NCBI RefSeq assembly: GCF_014066305.1
Contig: NW_023501053.1
Coordinates: forward strand, 452,501-516,500
DNA length: 64,000 bases
From: Letharia columbiana
Lineage: Eukaryota; Ascomycota; Lecanoromycetes; Lecanorales; Parmeliaceae
Reading direction: 5' to 3'
Positions 20,290-34,248 of the stretch are shown here, in pieces; the first letter of the stretch is position 1; each line of letters opens with the position of its first letter. Made by a program: the position numbers and the translations under genes. Below the pieces are notes generated by a model. It ran no database searches. It worked only from the letters and a program-made list of their open reading frames with translations, and was not told the origin of the DNA.

Positions 20290-20495
20290 AAGATTACGAT
20301 ATTTATAATAGAATACCTAGGTAATATAAAAAGTCGAAATCTGAAAATAACTATATTATATTCTAGATATCTAGTTCTTAATAATAGTAGCTAGTAGTAT
20401 TAAAGAAATAGCTATTTCGATATAAAATAGTAAGTTTATAGAGTATTAAGTTTAATATAATAACTTAACGAATAGCTTAAGTAAATTACTTAAGA
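20290..20495 (+). repeat. Repeat B, copy inverted relative to 58.66-59.15 kb
   Basis: GAAATAGCTATTTCGATATAAAATAGTAAGTTTATAGAGTATTAAG occurs at about 20404-20450, and its near-perfect reverse complement at about 58688-58735. Homology continues outward on both sides (AAAAAGTCGAAATCT at 20329 versus AGATTTCGACTTTTT at 59090), with a gap of about 250 bp in this copy. An unidentified dispersed repeat. Confidence 0.65.
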
Positions 20496-20567
20496 TGTAG
20501 AAATTAATTAGAAGTAGACTCTCATATAAGTAATAGATAAGATCGAAAGACTCAATTTACTCGAAAT

Positions 20568-20665
20568 TTATTTATCCCTTAAGGTGCTAGAGTTAACTCT
20601 TTCTTAATAATAATTTATTTACCTCTTAAGATACTATAATTAACTCTTTCTTAATAATAAGTATA
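20568..20665. repeat. Two ~52-bp tandem copies
   Basis: TTATTTATCCCTTAAGGTGC...AACTCTTTCTTAATAATAA is followed by TTATTTACCTCTTAAGATAC...AACTCTTTCTTAATAATAA. The differences between the two copies are largely RIP-type transitions. Confidence 0.75.
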
Positions 20666-20929
20666 TCGCTAAAATATAAGAAATAATAATTCTATAGACG
20701 AGGTTTTAGATTAATAAATTCTTAAAAGAGCTTAAATTTATTCTTATATAGGGTTTTAATAAATTTATTAATTATCTATTTATTAGTAGAAATATATTTA
20801 AAATCTATATTATTATTAATAATTTAGCCGCGTATCTAATAATATTAGATATCGATATATTTAATATAACTATAATATTAAAAATTTTTTTAAAAAAAAA
20901 ATAAATCTTTATTTATATTATATATATAA

Positions 20930-21080
20930 AAAATATCTATCGATATCACGCTTAACTTGGCACGACTTAATATAGCTTAGTATAGCTTAATACTCGATAC
21001 TTTAGCTATAGCTTTTCTTAGAAGAATATTATATCTTTATATTAAAATATTATATTTATATTTATAATATAATATCTAAT
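20930..21080 (+). repeat. LTR-like direct repeat G1, left copy
   Basis: The region around ACTTTAGCTATAGCTTTTCTTAGAAGAAT (21000-21030) recurs at 31780-31943 in the same orientation. Similarity spans about 150 bp. With gypsy pol remnants between them on the plus strand, it is best read as the left LTR of element G1. Confidence 0.6.
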
Positions 21081-24000
21081 AATAATATTAATATTTAATT
21101 CGAAGATAATATATTTAGCTATTATCTCGAATTAAGATTATTTTAATAATAAATTAATTAATAAATATTTTAAGGGATTTCGAAGTATATTAATCGCTTT
21201 CGCTTATATTTATTCTACTATTTTAAACTTCGCTATTTTTAAAATTATTATTTATTATTTTCTAGATATAATTATATTATATTAAGAAGTTTAAAAAGAT
21301 ATATATTAATTTATTAAAGCTTTAATTAAGTTAACTTCGAATATATAAATAATTAATAAAATTTTAAAACTATTATTTTAATTATATAAATTTCTAAATA
21401 TAAAGCTATCTTAAAAGAACTTAAATCTTATTAATCTTATTAATATTTATATTATTAGATATCTTATTAAAAATAATCTTAAACCCCCTCGATTATATAT
21501 AAATTATTAATATTTTAGCTAATTTATATTTTAAATAAAAGACTTAAAAGATTTTTAACTAGTTTTATACTTTTTTAAATAAAATATTAATTAAATTTAA
21601 AATCTTTTAAAATTATCTTTAGTTATAAAAGTAATCTTAGAAGTTTTATTAATATCGATCTTATTCTTAATAAGAATAAAAGAATTTATTAAAATTAAAA
21701 GAAATAATCTTCTTAATTCTAGAAATCGTTTTAATATAAATCTTAATAACTTTATATTTATCGAATTTTTTAAAGTTATAAAAAAACGTTTAATAATATA
21801 TTTAGATATTATAAATTATATAGCTAATTAAATTAAAGAGTTAATTAAGATTTAAAAAAATTTAAGAAATTTATAATACTTTAAAAATATCTATTAATAA
21901 GATTATATAATTATTTTAATAATTATTAATAGATTAATTAGAAAGAAGCTAGATTATAAATTATCTTTTTTATATAAATCTCTAATTAATATTAATATAA
22001 ATACTATTTAAGCTATTTATCGACTTCTATTAAAGATTAAAAAGAAGTTTTATTAATTTAAAGTCGATTAATAATTTCTATATTAGAAGTTAATTTAATA
22101 TATATTAAATGATTAAAAAGATTTTTAAATTTAACTTAATATAATAAGAGAAAAATTAAAAGAATTAAATATTCTTAATTTATTTTTAAAACTTATAGAC
22201 GAAATTATTAATTATTATTTATTATTAATATTAAATAATTATTTTTAATCTTAAAACTTTTTATAATAATACTAAAGATTATTTTTATAAGTATTAACTT
22301 CTTTTAATAAAATATTCTTTTTAATACTTTATACTTAAAAGATAAAAATTATTAAAAATTATTAAAATTAAAAAATAAATCGTTTAAATTTATATAATTA
22401 AGAAATTAAAGAAAATTTAATTAGATATATATTTAAAAGATTTATAAATTTAGCGAATTCTTTAGCTATTAATTCTTTATCTTAATATTAATTAACTTTT
22501 TAAATTATTATCTTTCTATCTCGCTAGAATATAAAATTAAAAAATCTAGAAATTTATTTAAATCTTCTTTTAGAAATTTATCGAAATTCGAAATTTTAAA
22601 AATTTATTTAAGAATTTTATTAATAATTAAAGAAGCTTAATTAATTTAATAATTAAGAATAAATTAATCTATTTATAAATAAGAGTTATCTAATAAAATA
22701 TAAAGCTCTATTAAAATTATAATCTTAATCTTAAATCTAAATTTATTCTAGAGAAAATTATTATTTAAAATTAATTTTAAATTATTATTAGAATTAAAAT
22801 AATTATTTATTTTAAAAATATAATTATCTATATATTTAAAATAATTATCTCTTTTAAAAATATTAAAACTTTTAAAATAATTTTTAATTATATAAGTATT
22901 TAAATTATTAAAAATCTTTGAATTAATAAAAAACTTCGAAGCTTTATTTAAAAAATATTATAATATTTAATTTTTAAAAATACTTCGCGATTTTCTTTAT
23001 TTATCGCTTTTAATATATCGCGAAATTAAAAAATAGTACTTTTATTCTTTAAATATTTTTAATATATTTAAAAGAAAATACTTTAAAATAATATAATAAT
23101 CTCTTTATAAGAATTCGTTAGAAGATAAATTATAATTTAATAATATAAAAAGATAAGCTTCTTTAAGAGTATTAATTAAATTTTTTTAAATTTCTAAAAA
23201 AGATAAAAAATATAAAGTTTCGATTTAATAATTTTTTTATTACGCTAAATTAATACTTAATAAAAAAAATTAATTATTTATATAATATCGAAATTATTAA
23301 TAAAAATATAATTATTAAATATCTCTAATAGAGATTAAATATAAATTTAATTCTTATTATATTTATATATAAAAAGAAAAATATAATTAAGAATTTTAAT
23401 AGATAGATTTATAATAATAAGATGATAACGAAACGCGTTTATAAGATAAATAAGTTTTATTAAAAGCTTAATTTATTAATAATTTTAATATTAATTAAAG
23501 TTTAATAACTCTTTAAAAATCTAATAATAATAAATTTAGATTATAAAGTTTAAATTTAAAATTAATTTAGATATTAGATTTAAGCGATTACTAAAGATAT
23601 CTAAAATTAAAGAGAATAAATATTAATTTAAAAAATTATTATTTTATTTTTATAAATATTATAATAAAAATTATTAAAATAATAATTATTAAAAAAATAA
23701 TTAAAAGATTATAAAGATTAATTTAGAATAAATAGATATTAATAAAAATAATAATAGTAATAAAAATTATAATAAGAAAGAAGAGAAAGATCTTAATATT
23801 TATAATCTCGAGATTTATATAATTTTAAAAGCTTTAGTCGAAGAGAAAAGCTAGAGAGAATTCTTCTAGAACTTTTAATTAATAATTAAAATTTATTTAA
23901 AAAAAATCTTATTATTATATTAGCTATAAGAATATCTTTAAATATTATATTAAACTCTTAATATTATTTATAAATATCTTTTAAAAATATTAATAATTTA

Positions 24001-26780
24001 AATTTCGCTTTAATATTAATTATAAATATAAAATTAAAAAATAAAAAAATATATAATATAGTATTTAAGAAGTTTTTTAATATTATAAATAATTATTATA
24101 ATAAAAATAAATAAATATATAATTTTTATATTAATTCTAATTTTAAAGTATTCTTAATATCTAATTAATATTATTTAAAAATTTTTAATTAGAATAAAAT
24201 TTATTTTATATTTAATAGAAGAAGACTTTATTATAAAAAAGTAAAAGCTAATATATTACTATCATAAGATTATATATATTTCTTTATTAATATATATATA
24301 ATAATTTAAAAAAAATTAATAATCTTAAAAGAATTTTATATTATATTTAATTTATTTTATAATATAATTATTAATATTAATATTCTAAAATTAAATAAAA
24401 TAAATATTTAATAAAAAGAATTTAATTTTATTATTATTAAAGATAAAAATAAAATTCTTTTTTAAATAATTTAAATAATTTTAAAAATTAAAATTAAGAT
24501 TTTAAAGTTATTATTTATATTTATATTATTAATAAAGATAAAAATTTTATAAATATCGAAGCGAAGAAAGATTAATATCTATACTATATTAATTATAATT
24601 TTTTAATTAAATATAAATTAAAATATTTCTATTTAATATTAATCTCTAATATCGAAATACTCTTATTTATTTAAATTTATTTTTATTATTAATTTTTAGC
24701 TTAAAATCTTTACTTTAAATATTTAAATTATAATTAATAATAATTTTTAAACTATTTCTATAATTAATTTTAGAGAATAATTTATTAAAATTTATAAGGG
24801 TTAGTTATTAAGAAGATTATCTATTTTTTAAAACTCGACTAAATTTATAAAGATAAATTTTTATTTTATTAATATCTTTATAAAAAAGTTTAAAAAGAAA
24901 TTAAATATATTATATATTATAAATTTTTTAAAAGAAGTTATAATATTATAAATAGATATTTCTAAATATTAAAAATTAGAATATAAAAAATAAATTAAAA
25001 AGATATTTAAAAAATATTAATTATTATTTCGATCTAGTTTAAAATATTTTAATAATAAAATTAAAATATTAATATCTTTTAAAAATAAGATTAATTTTAT
25101 TAGATTTAAATAAAATTCTTTTAATCTATTTTAGCGAGATTATTAAGCTATAAATTTTATTTTAAACTCGCTAATAAAATAAGATTATATTAAAAAGATA
25201 TCTCTAAAAATTTCTTTCGCTATCTTTTTATTAATTTTTATAATATAAAAATAATAATAAATTTTAAATTTTTATTAATTTAAGAAAGATAAATATTAAA
25301 TTATATTTTAATATTTATTTACTTTTTAAATAGAATATTATATTAAAAGCTTTAAACGAATTGATAATTTTTTTATTTATTAATCTAATTAAAGATTTTT
25401 TCTAATAATTTATTAAATCTTTAAATTAATAAAAAATTATTTTTATTAATTTTTATCGAGGATAAGAATAATTAAAGATCTCTATTATAGATTTTATAAA
25501 TATTTTAAATTTTTTCTAATATTAAATAAAAAGACTTTTTATTTTATATTTTTAATAATTTATTTTAATCTATATTAATAATAATATTATTTTTTTAATA
25601 TCTTTTAATAATTATATTAAATATCTTAATTAAATATTAGATTTACTAGAAAAAAATAAGATAACTCTCTTATTCTTTAAATATTATTTTATATATTTAA
25701 ATATTATCGCTTTAAAATATTATATTTTTAAATTTAATCTTAATATTATAAAAGAAAAAATTAAAGTAATTTAAAAAATAATTTTTTAAGAAATTTTAGA
25801 TAGTTAAAAATTAAATTAATTTAAATTTTTTAATTATTATTAAAAATTTATAGAATAATATATAGCTATTATTAAGCCTTTAATTAAATTTAAAATTAAA
25901 GATTTTAAAAGAAGTCTTAATAAGAATAAATCTTAATAAAATTATATAAAGAAGAAATAATTTTTTATTAATATTAATCTAGATTTTATAAAGATAGTTA
26001 AAACTTTTAAATTAAACGATTTTATTATTAAAGTAGTAAATCTATAAATTAATTTAAAATATTATAAAATTTAGAAGATATTAGAGAATAAACTATATAA
26101 CGTATTAATACTTATCTTTTTAAATTTTAATTATTTATTTATATTATATATTAATAATAATAAGAAGAAAGATTATAAAATAGTATTATATTAAATTAAT
26201 ATTAATAAAATTAAATAATTAATTTTATTTTTATTATACGATTTTAATAATATTAAAATTTAATATTAAATTATAAAGCTAAAAACTAGCGCTTTAATTT
26301 AAATATTAATTAAACTTTTTTAATTTTTTAATAATAGAGATTTTATAATAATTATTAACTATATTATTTTAAAATCTATTTTTTAAAATAAAATTAATAA
26401 TTATTAATTTATCTAATTAAATAAATAAGCTTTATATTTATTAATTTTTTAATTTAAAATAAAAATTATATATAAAATTTAAAAATCTTATAATAATATC
26501 GATAAATTATTTTAGCTTTTTATTAAATATTTATTTATAAAAAAAGTATTAATAAGAAATTTAGATATAATTAATGTTTTTTCTATAATAATAATATAAA
26601 TTTAAAAAAAATTTCTTAATAAAATTTTTATAGCTTTACTTAATAATTTATATTTTAATTATATATATAAATAAATTTAAAAATAAATAAAGAAGATCGA
26701 AGATTTAGAATTCGATTTATAAATTATTTATTAGTTTTATCGTCTTAATATTAACTCGAAATTACTCTATATATTAAATA
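21081..26780. other. Highly decayed AT-rich interior of G1
   Basis: Expected to hold gag, protease, RT and RNase H of the element whose integrase follows. RIP is so heavy that I could not fix any of those motifs by eye. Stops occur in all frames and CA/TG are nearly absent. Confidence 0.4.
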
Positions 26781-26789
26781 AAAAATTAA

Positions 26790-28080
26790 ATTATTTATAT
26801 ATTATTAAAAAATTAATTTATAAAATTCTAGAGTATAATTATAATTATTATATTTATAAAGATATATATTAAATATATAATCGACTTTATAATTTAATCT
26901 ACTTTCTAAAGATATAAAAAATAATTTAAGAATATATTAATAATTATTTAATATATTAATTATTAAAATTTTTTTAATAATTATTATATAAATAATTTTA
27001 ACTAGTAAAAAGTTCTTAATAATTATTAAAAGAATTATTTATAAACTTTATAATTAAATTATCTTTAATCTTTAATAAATATAATTATATTCTAATAATT
27101 ATTAATAAATTCTTTAAATTTATTTAATTAATATTAGAAAATAAGAAAGATATAATAGAGATTTAAATAATAAGATATTTTAATTAAATCTATAGATTTT
27201 AAGAGATTCTTTATAAATTAATCTTCGATTAAAATTTTAAATTTATTAATATATTCTAGAGAATATAATTTTTAAAATATAAAATAATACTTAAAATAAT
27301 AATAATCTATTATTTTTTAATAAATAGATAAATAAAATATATAAATTAAATAATAAAGATAATTTTATAATATCTACTTATTAATAAATATAAAAAGAAT
27401 TAAGATATTTTATTATTAAAAGTTAAGTATTCTCTAAATATCGTAAAAAATATTTTAACTTTTATTATTTCTTTCGAAGTCTTTTATAAAATTAAATTTA
27501 AAAATTTTCTAATAAGTATAATTTTAAATAGAGATTTAATATTTATAAACTTTATTAAAATATAAGAAATAATTTATAATAATATTTTTAATACTATTAA
27601 GTTAATATAAATTAAGATAATTATTAGATATAATATTAAATATAGAACTTCTAATCTAATTAGTAATATATATTTTAAATTAATTAGAACTAAAAAAGTA
27701 AGCTATTATATTTTTAAGAATTTCTTATTATTTATTAAAAAAGTTAATTTATATAAAATTTTTAAAAAATTTAATACTTTAATTTATAAGCTCGAACTTT
27801 TATTTAATATATTTAAAGTTTATTTAATTATTTTAATTATTTATCTAAAGTAAATTAAGCCGAATCCTTTTAATAGAGAGATTTTTTTTTTATATTTATA
27901 ATTATTAAAAAAAAAGAGAAATATATAATAGAGAAGATTATATATTAAAAAAAATAAGAAAAGAAGAATAAGTATCGAATACGCTAAAAAGAGTACTTCG
28001 AAACTACTTAGAAATCTACGAGTATATTTTAAGAGAATATATTAAAAATAATCGAGAAATTCGAAAAGTTAAGAATATAA
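26790..28080 (+). pseudogene. Gypsy integrase with C-terminal chromodomain, RIP-decayed
   Basis: Plus-strand translation keeps the order of a gypsy integrase. A zinc-binding HHCC region at about 26810-26990 has its His and Cys largely replaced by Tyr. A catalytic core start near 27040-27130 follows (NKFFKFI where the family has DRFSKFA), then the core and a linker. A chromodomain-like end at about 27900-28030 reads EKYIIEKII, then KYRIR*KEYFETT*. Stops replace the aromatic Trp residues (TGG to TAG/TAA), as RIP predicts. Chromodomains mark the chromovirus lineage of Ty3/gypsy and target integration to heterochromatin. The gene is dead. Confidence 0.7.
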
Positions 28081-30468
28081 AAATAAGGTTATAAATTTTT
28101 ACTTTTTTCTTTTTATACTTATTAAATAAAAATAAATTAAGATAAATCTAAATCTTTTTATTATTATACTTCTATCTATTATTTAAATATAAATATAAAT
28201 ATATTTTATCTTAATTTAATAATATTCTACTTTAACTTTATTTTATTAATATATAAATATTATATAAATAAATATTATTATAAAAATAATAATATTTTTT
28301 TTTTTTTTTATTAATATTATCTATTAAAAATTTAAATATAAATATAATAATATTTCTAAATAAGAGATTAACTTTTATTTAATTAATTAATTACGAATTA
28401 AAGTAGTAATAATTATATTTAGCGTTTTCTTATTATAAATTATTACTATCTAAAACTTATTTAAAAAAAAATCTAAAAATATCTTTTTAATATTTTTATA
28501 CTCTTTAAGATTTAAAAAAATATTATAACTCGTATATTTCTTATATAAATAACTTTAAAGATTATTTAATATTAATTTTATAATATAATAACGCGATATA
28601 TTCTTTATTATTTTATTAAATCTAAATTTAAAAATCTTTTTAAACTTTATAATAGAATCTTTATAATATTAAATAATCGATATCTCTACTTCTTAATTTA
28701 GAATATTTTATAATTATTAATTTAAAAAATACTTTATTATATTATAAATAAAGTCTCTTAGCTAGTTATCGATAATATTAGTACTTTTAAATTTTAATAA
28801 AAATCTTTATTAAATAAAGAAAGACGTTAGTCGCTATTTTTTTTATCTTTTTATATTTTTAATTATAATAATTATTCTCTATTTAATACTTTTTAATTAA
28901 TTTAAATAAAGACTCGCGTAGAGATATTAAAGTAGCTAGAAATCTTAAAAGCTTTTTATATTTATTATTTAAGAGATTACTAGAGAGATATTAATCTATA
29001 AAATAAGAATAAAAACTTCTTATTTTTTAAATCTTAATAATTATTTATAAATTTATTATAAAGTATTATTAATTATAATTTTAAGAATAGATTAAAACTC
29101 GAATTACTTTAGAGAAGTAATTAATATTATTTTAGAAATCGCTTTTAATTATATTAATTTTTAAAGTTTTAAATAAATTATTTATAAAAATATAAATAAA
29201 GTCTTTTACTATATTTATAATGATCTAAAAAAAATTATTAAATATTAATTAAAATTTAAAATTAAAGTAATTTTTTATTATATTTTTTATTAATTTTAGA
29301 TCTTTAATTATATTAATAGCGGTCTTATAGCGCTTAATTTTTTATAATCTTAAATTATTTCTTACTTAATATAATCTTTATTATTTTAAAAGAATTTAAA
29401 ATTCTAATCGCTAATATAAAAAAAGAAAATATTTTTATTACTTATTGAGACTAAGATAGATTAATAAATTACTAGATTTTTAATAATTTAAATAATAAAG
29501 AAAAGTTTAAGAATATTATATTATAGTTTTAAACTAACTATATTAAGAAGTTAGAGTAGTTTATTATTAATAGATTTTCTATCTATATTATTATTAATAT
29601 TATTAATAATATTATTAAAAAAGAATTTCTTCGCTATTATAGAATCTTTATAATTTTATTTAATTTTTAAAAGTTTTATATAATAAAATTATATATTAAA
29701 AATAGATTTAAATTTTAAAAGTTTAACTTTAATTTAAAAGAAGGAGCTAGTTTAAAACTTTATATTCTATAAGATATTAATTATATAAATAGATAATAAT
29801 AGCGTTAAACACTTTATTATATAAATATATTTTATTTATTCGAATAATTATAAAATTTTAGAAAATTAAGATATTCTAGAGATTCTTTTATTAAATAAAT
29901 AATAAAGACTCGAGAAATTATAATCTCTCTTAACTTTATATCTTAGTTAAACGCTAACCCCGATATTAAGCTCTCTTAAATATCTATTAAAAACTTTATT
30001 AATTAATATCTTATTTTCGACTACGTAATTAATTCTACTTTTAAACTCTATCTTAATATTATTAATTATAAACTCTTTAAAAGTTCGATTTTTTAAAAAT
30101 AAAATATTAATAAAGTTAAAAAGAATAGAGATTAAATTATTTAAATAAATCGCTAATTTATCTATTACTATCGTCTTTATTAACTATAAAATTTAAATCT
30201 TAATACTTTTTAATTTATATTAAAATAACGCGATAGTAATTTTAATAAATAAATTCTTAATATTAAAGATAATAATTATAATAATAGATAGAAAGTAGAT
30301 TAAATAGAATATTAATATTATTTTATAAAAAAGTAATAACGCTATTAAGACTCTCGCGATAAAAATTTTAAATATAAAATCTCTAATTACTTAATATAAG
30401 GATTAAGATTTTAAGATTTTCTCGATACTCGATAAATAAATAAACTTAAAAGATTATATTTAAGCGTA
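28081..30468. other. RIP-mutated AT-rich DNA downstream of G1 integrase
   Basis: About 2.4 kb with stops in all frames. It is longer than a gypsy 3' untranslated region needs, so a further old insertion is likely. No domain or terminal repeat was identified. Confidence 0.5.
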
Positions 30469-31661
30469 GTTCGACTATTCGCTTCGCTTATAGTAGTTCG
30501 TAACTTAAAGACGCACTAGTCTTAAAGACGCGTTTTTTCGCGATTTAACATCCTATATTATAATCTATTATTATTTTATTACATTATATCTATATCTTAT
30601 TCTAAGTAAGAGGAACTCGTTTAGAAAGTTATTAATAAGTATAAGAATGGTTATTTTCGTAGCGCTGTAGCGGTCGTAGAGTATTATAATCTTAAACCGC
30701 GACGGGTGTAAAGACGGCTTCGAGAATAAGCTTCTAGAAGTACTCGAATACTACTTATATACGTCTTACTACGACTTAAAAATAGTCGTTATATAACTAT
30801 ATTAATTGTCTAGATAATATCGAGCATTTACTTCGACTAAATTATATTTAAAATATTACTAAGTATATTCTAAAAATCGCTTTAAATTTATATTATTTTC
30901 TTAAATTACTCGATAAAGATTAAGCTATATAATTTATAAAATAGTATCTTAAATACTATAAACGAAAGTAAAAATCTCTTAGTGCCGAGCGTAAGAATAC
31001 GCACGATGTTGAGAGTATACGCGTGATATACGAAAAATTCAGAAATCTAGCACCCCGCGCTATAACTCCAGATGAGTCTATACCTCTTATACTTGCTAGA
31101 ACCCCCTATAAAGCCGAAGACGTCATTAAATATAATTAATGGTTTAAAGAACTACTTATTACTTAGACTTTTATTATTTTAAAGAGTATACGATAGCTAT
31201 TAGCTCGATTTATAAAAGAATCTATTACTAATAACTACTCGAGATAAATTATCGAGTAAAATATTAAGGTTATTTATAAAGAGGCCGTAATTAAATAGAT
31301 ATATAAGATACTTTCTAAGACGGTTACTTAGAAGAGAGAATAAATATTAATAAATTAAATATATAAATCTCTAATTGTGGTAGAAGAAATAGCTATAAAA
31401 AAGGCGGAGAAGGCTCTAAAGCGAGCTATTCGGGTTAAGGAAATTTAATAAAAAAAGATCGATAAGATCGTTAAGACTTATATTCGAAAGTTAAATTATA
31501 ATTTATAAAAGCTAGTATATATATATTAAAATGTATTTATTAGAATTCGAGTTATAGAACGAGATCTATATAGAATTAGGAAGGAATAATGGATTTTCGC
31601 GTCTTTGAGACTAGTACGTCTTTGAGTTGAGGACTACTATAAGCGGAGCGAATAGTCGAAT
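30469..31661 (+). mobile_element. pogo-like DNA transposon, internally deleted (1193 bp)
   Basis: Inverted ends of about 65 bp: the left end reads GTTCGACTATTCGCTTCGCT and the right end is the reverse complement of ATTCGACTATTCGCTCCGCT. TA flanks both sides (30467-30468 and 31662-31663). Both ends continue with AAAGACGCACTAGTC / AAAGACGTACTAGTC. Inside, plus-strand remnants of a pogo/Tigger transposase N-terminus (HTH and CENP-B-type DNA-binding domains) are followed directly by a C-terminal tail, with the DDE catalytic core missing. It is a non-autonomous derivative, moderately RIP-mutated. Confidence 0.8.
30590..31500 (+). pseudogene. Truncated pogo/CENP-B-type transposase without DDE core
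   Basis: Readable blocks in order are a psq-type HTH (about 30590-30720, YKNGYFRSAVAVVEYYNL), a CENP-B/Tc5 HTH (about 30740-30980, ending near a TKYILK and a KYYKRK block), a junction near 31040, then a block with TPDESIPLI (about 31063-31090) and a basic C-terminal tail (AIKKAEKALKRAIRVKE, about 31393-31445). In complete relatives about 250-300 residues of DDE domain lie where the junction is. Stops mostly fit TGG/CAG to TAG/TAA. Confidence 0.65.
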
Positions 31662-31779
31662 TACGATTAAACCGACGAAATTCTTAATACTATTATCGAA
31701 TATTTATCTTAATACTTTTTATTTACTTTAATACTTAAAATAAACTTTTTCTCGAGAAAGAAAGATATTATAATTATAG

Positions 31780-31943
31780 TTATATCTATTAATATTATAG
31801 CTTAATATAACTTAATATAATTTAGCGCTTAATATAGCTTAGCACTCGATATTTTAGCTATAGCTTTTCTTAGAAGAATTATCATGACTTTTATTATTAA
31901 AAATCTTATACTTATACTTGTAATATAACAATTACTATTAAAG
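31780..31943 (+). repeat. LTR-like direct repeat G1, right copy
   Basis: Matches 20930-21080 in the same orientation, including the TAGCTATAGCTTTTCTTAGA block at 31856-31875. It keeps ATCATGACTTT and ACTTGTAATATAACAATT, where the left copy has A/T only, so the left copy is the more RIP-mutated. Confidence 0.6.
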
Positions 31944-32357
31944 ATAATAATTATTTAAAGTAATTTATTAAGATAAATTTAATTAAGTAATCTTTAAAGC
32001 TAAATAGTTTTTTTTATAATTTAAATTTAATTAATATATTTAGTTTTATAAGTAGATAATACGATAATAGCTTATCACTTAAAAGACTAGCTAATTATCT
32101 TATTTTCTAAACTATAAATATAATCTAAAATTAATCTATAAGTATTATAATTATTAGTTTAATCGAAATTAATATAATTAATTAGATCTTTAAAAGCGAA
32201 TCTTTATAGATAAGATACTAATAAATAGTTATTCTAAAATATTAGAAGATATATTTAATAATCGTATAATAGACTTTAAAAAAGATTTAAAAAATTTCGT
32301 AAGATTATTAATATAGTAAATATAATATTTAATCTTATATCTAGTATAGCGTATATT
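31944..32357. other. AT-rich DNA between LTR pairs G1 and G2
   Basis: About 410 bp without readable coding content. If O is an outer element, this is a piece of its interior. Confidence 0.45.
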
Positions 32358-32541
32358 ATTACGAGCGTACTTCTATATCCTTAATATACTACTTAGCCCT
32401 CTCATCTATTTGAGCCTAGCGTGTCTTAATAGAGGTATTCATCTATTACTTAATGCCTCTCTTTTATCTATATAATTCGATACCTTAGTTATCTTATTCA
32501 AAATATCTATATTAATATTATATCTATACTAGTTTTAAGAT
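32358..32541 (+). repeat. LTR of gypsy element G2, left
   Basis: About 185 bp match 39750-39937 in the same orientation, with the blocks CTATATCCTTAATAT, CTTAGCCCTCTCA, GAGCCTAGCGT and ATAATTCGATA. It lies 5' of readable gag-pol on the same strand, so it is the 5' LTR. Confidence 0.75.
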
Positions 32542-34248
32542 TATAATTAAGATTAATTAATTTATTTTATTTATATTAATAGATAAATTTAAAGAGACGC
32601 GCTAATAGGGGCTTTAATAAAAAATTAAGTTAAGTTATTATATTTCTAGATAAGTTTATTAGATAGATAATTTAATTTTAGAGCGAATCGAACTTAGCAA
32701 ATAGTAATTAAGAGATAAATAAGATATTAAACTATTTATATAGCTAGCAAATCGAAAGAAATAGCTAATACTATCAAAATACTATTAAAATACTATTTAT
32801 AAGCTTTCTTATATATAATTTTTCTATAAGATAAAAGGGACCCCCTAGACGAAGTCAAGTGTACTTGAAAGAGTACTATTTAAAGTATCTATAGTCTTCT
32901 TAATACCTTAAACGATTAAGAGATAAATATATTAAACCCTTATAAAGAAATACCCCTTAGACTTTATAGTAAATTTTTTTATTCTTAATATCAAATAATT
33001 TCGACGCGTTTTAAAGAAACTTTATTATTCTTTAGTACATCTAATATTCTTAATATCTATTCTTTCGAAGTATTTAAACTTCTCTCTACTTTATTTTAAA
33101 TCTTCTTTTTTATAGTAAAGTTTAATATCGAAAGAATAAATTAAATTAAGACTTTATTTAAATAAACTAAATTTTAATAAATATAATTTAGTTCTATTAG
33201 ATAATATTCTTAATAAGATAAACTCGATAGATATATCTTAGAATATCGCTAATAGTCTATAACTATAATATTAGATCAAGTATTAACTTAACGAATTTAT
33301 AATTATATTAAATAAAATTCGTTAAAAGATAAATAATTTTCGAAAGATTATTATTTAATATTATATCGTTATAATAGAAAAGAATTTAATTATAAATAAT
33401 TTATTTTAGATTTATAAATTAACTTAGAAGATAAATTAATTAGCTTAAAACTTTTAGAAAATATAATTTCTTTATAGCGAAAAGTTAATAATTTTAATTT
33501 ATTATTAATAAATCCTTTATTAATTACTCTTAATAAAGAAAGAATATATATCTAAACGTTTAAAAGAGAAATTAGTTAAGATTCTAGACTTATCTCTATT
33601 TATTAATAATAGTAATTCTATTTAAAATAATTAATTCTTTAGAATAAAATAGAAATTTAAAACTAATAGCGATTATTATTTTATTAAAGACTTTAAGATA
33701 ATTTATATAGTCTTATAACTTAATAATAAAATTATATAATATACTATATATAGAAGACTTCGAAATTTTATTAATCTATATTAGTTTATTAATAAGATTA
33801 TAAACGAGTTAGTTAATATTTATAAGAATTTAGATTAATATAATAATATATAGATATAATATATATACTCTATAGCGTAATATATATACTCTATAGTAAG
33901 AAATTTAACCCTCTATTAACTTTTATTTAGACTTTATTCGATTAGATATTATTTTTAATATTAATAAAACTCTTATATTAGAGTATTATCTTTTAAAAAA
34001 AAAAAAAAAAAATTAAGAGAGTTATAGAATATTATAAAGGATTTATTATCTTAAAGATTATAAAGAAATATCTTTAAAAATTAAATAACTTATATTATAT
34101 TAGATATAAAGATATAGAGTTTATAAAGACTATTATTAAGTTAACTATAATACGAATTACGATTAATATATATTTTATATCTATTATTAAAATTATAATT
34201 ACTACGCCTCTAAGTATTAAGATCGATTTAAAGTTAAGAGAATTTATA

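Larger units (their letters stand above)
20930..31943 (+). mobile_element. Ty3/gypsy chromovirus-type LTR retrotransposon G1, RIP-inactivated
   Basis: Direct repeats at 20930-21080 and 31780-31943 flank about 11 kb. Integrase and a C-terminal chromodomain can be read at 26.8-28.1 kb on the plus strand. A 1.2-kb pogo-like element sits in the 3' part (30469-31661). The remaining ~9.7 kb is long for one gypsy element, so 28.1-30.4 kb may hold a further unidentified insertion. No intact frame remains. Confidence 0.5.

Noticed and set aside
19988..20394. Overlapping short frames around the poly-T patch
   Set aside because: Poly-T/poly-A gives Phe or Lys runs; the frames overlap on opposite strands and cross the repeat O and B boundaries.
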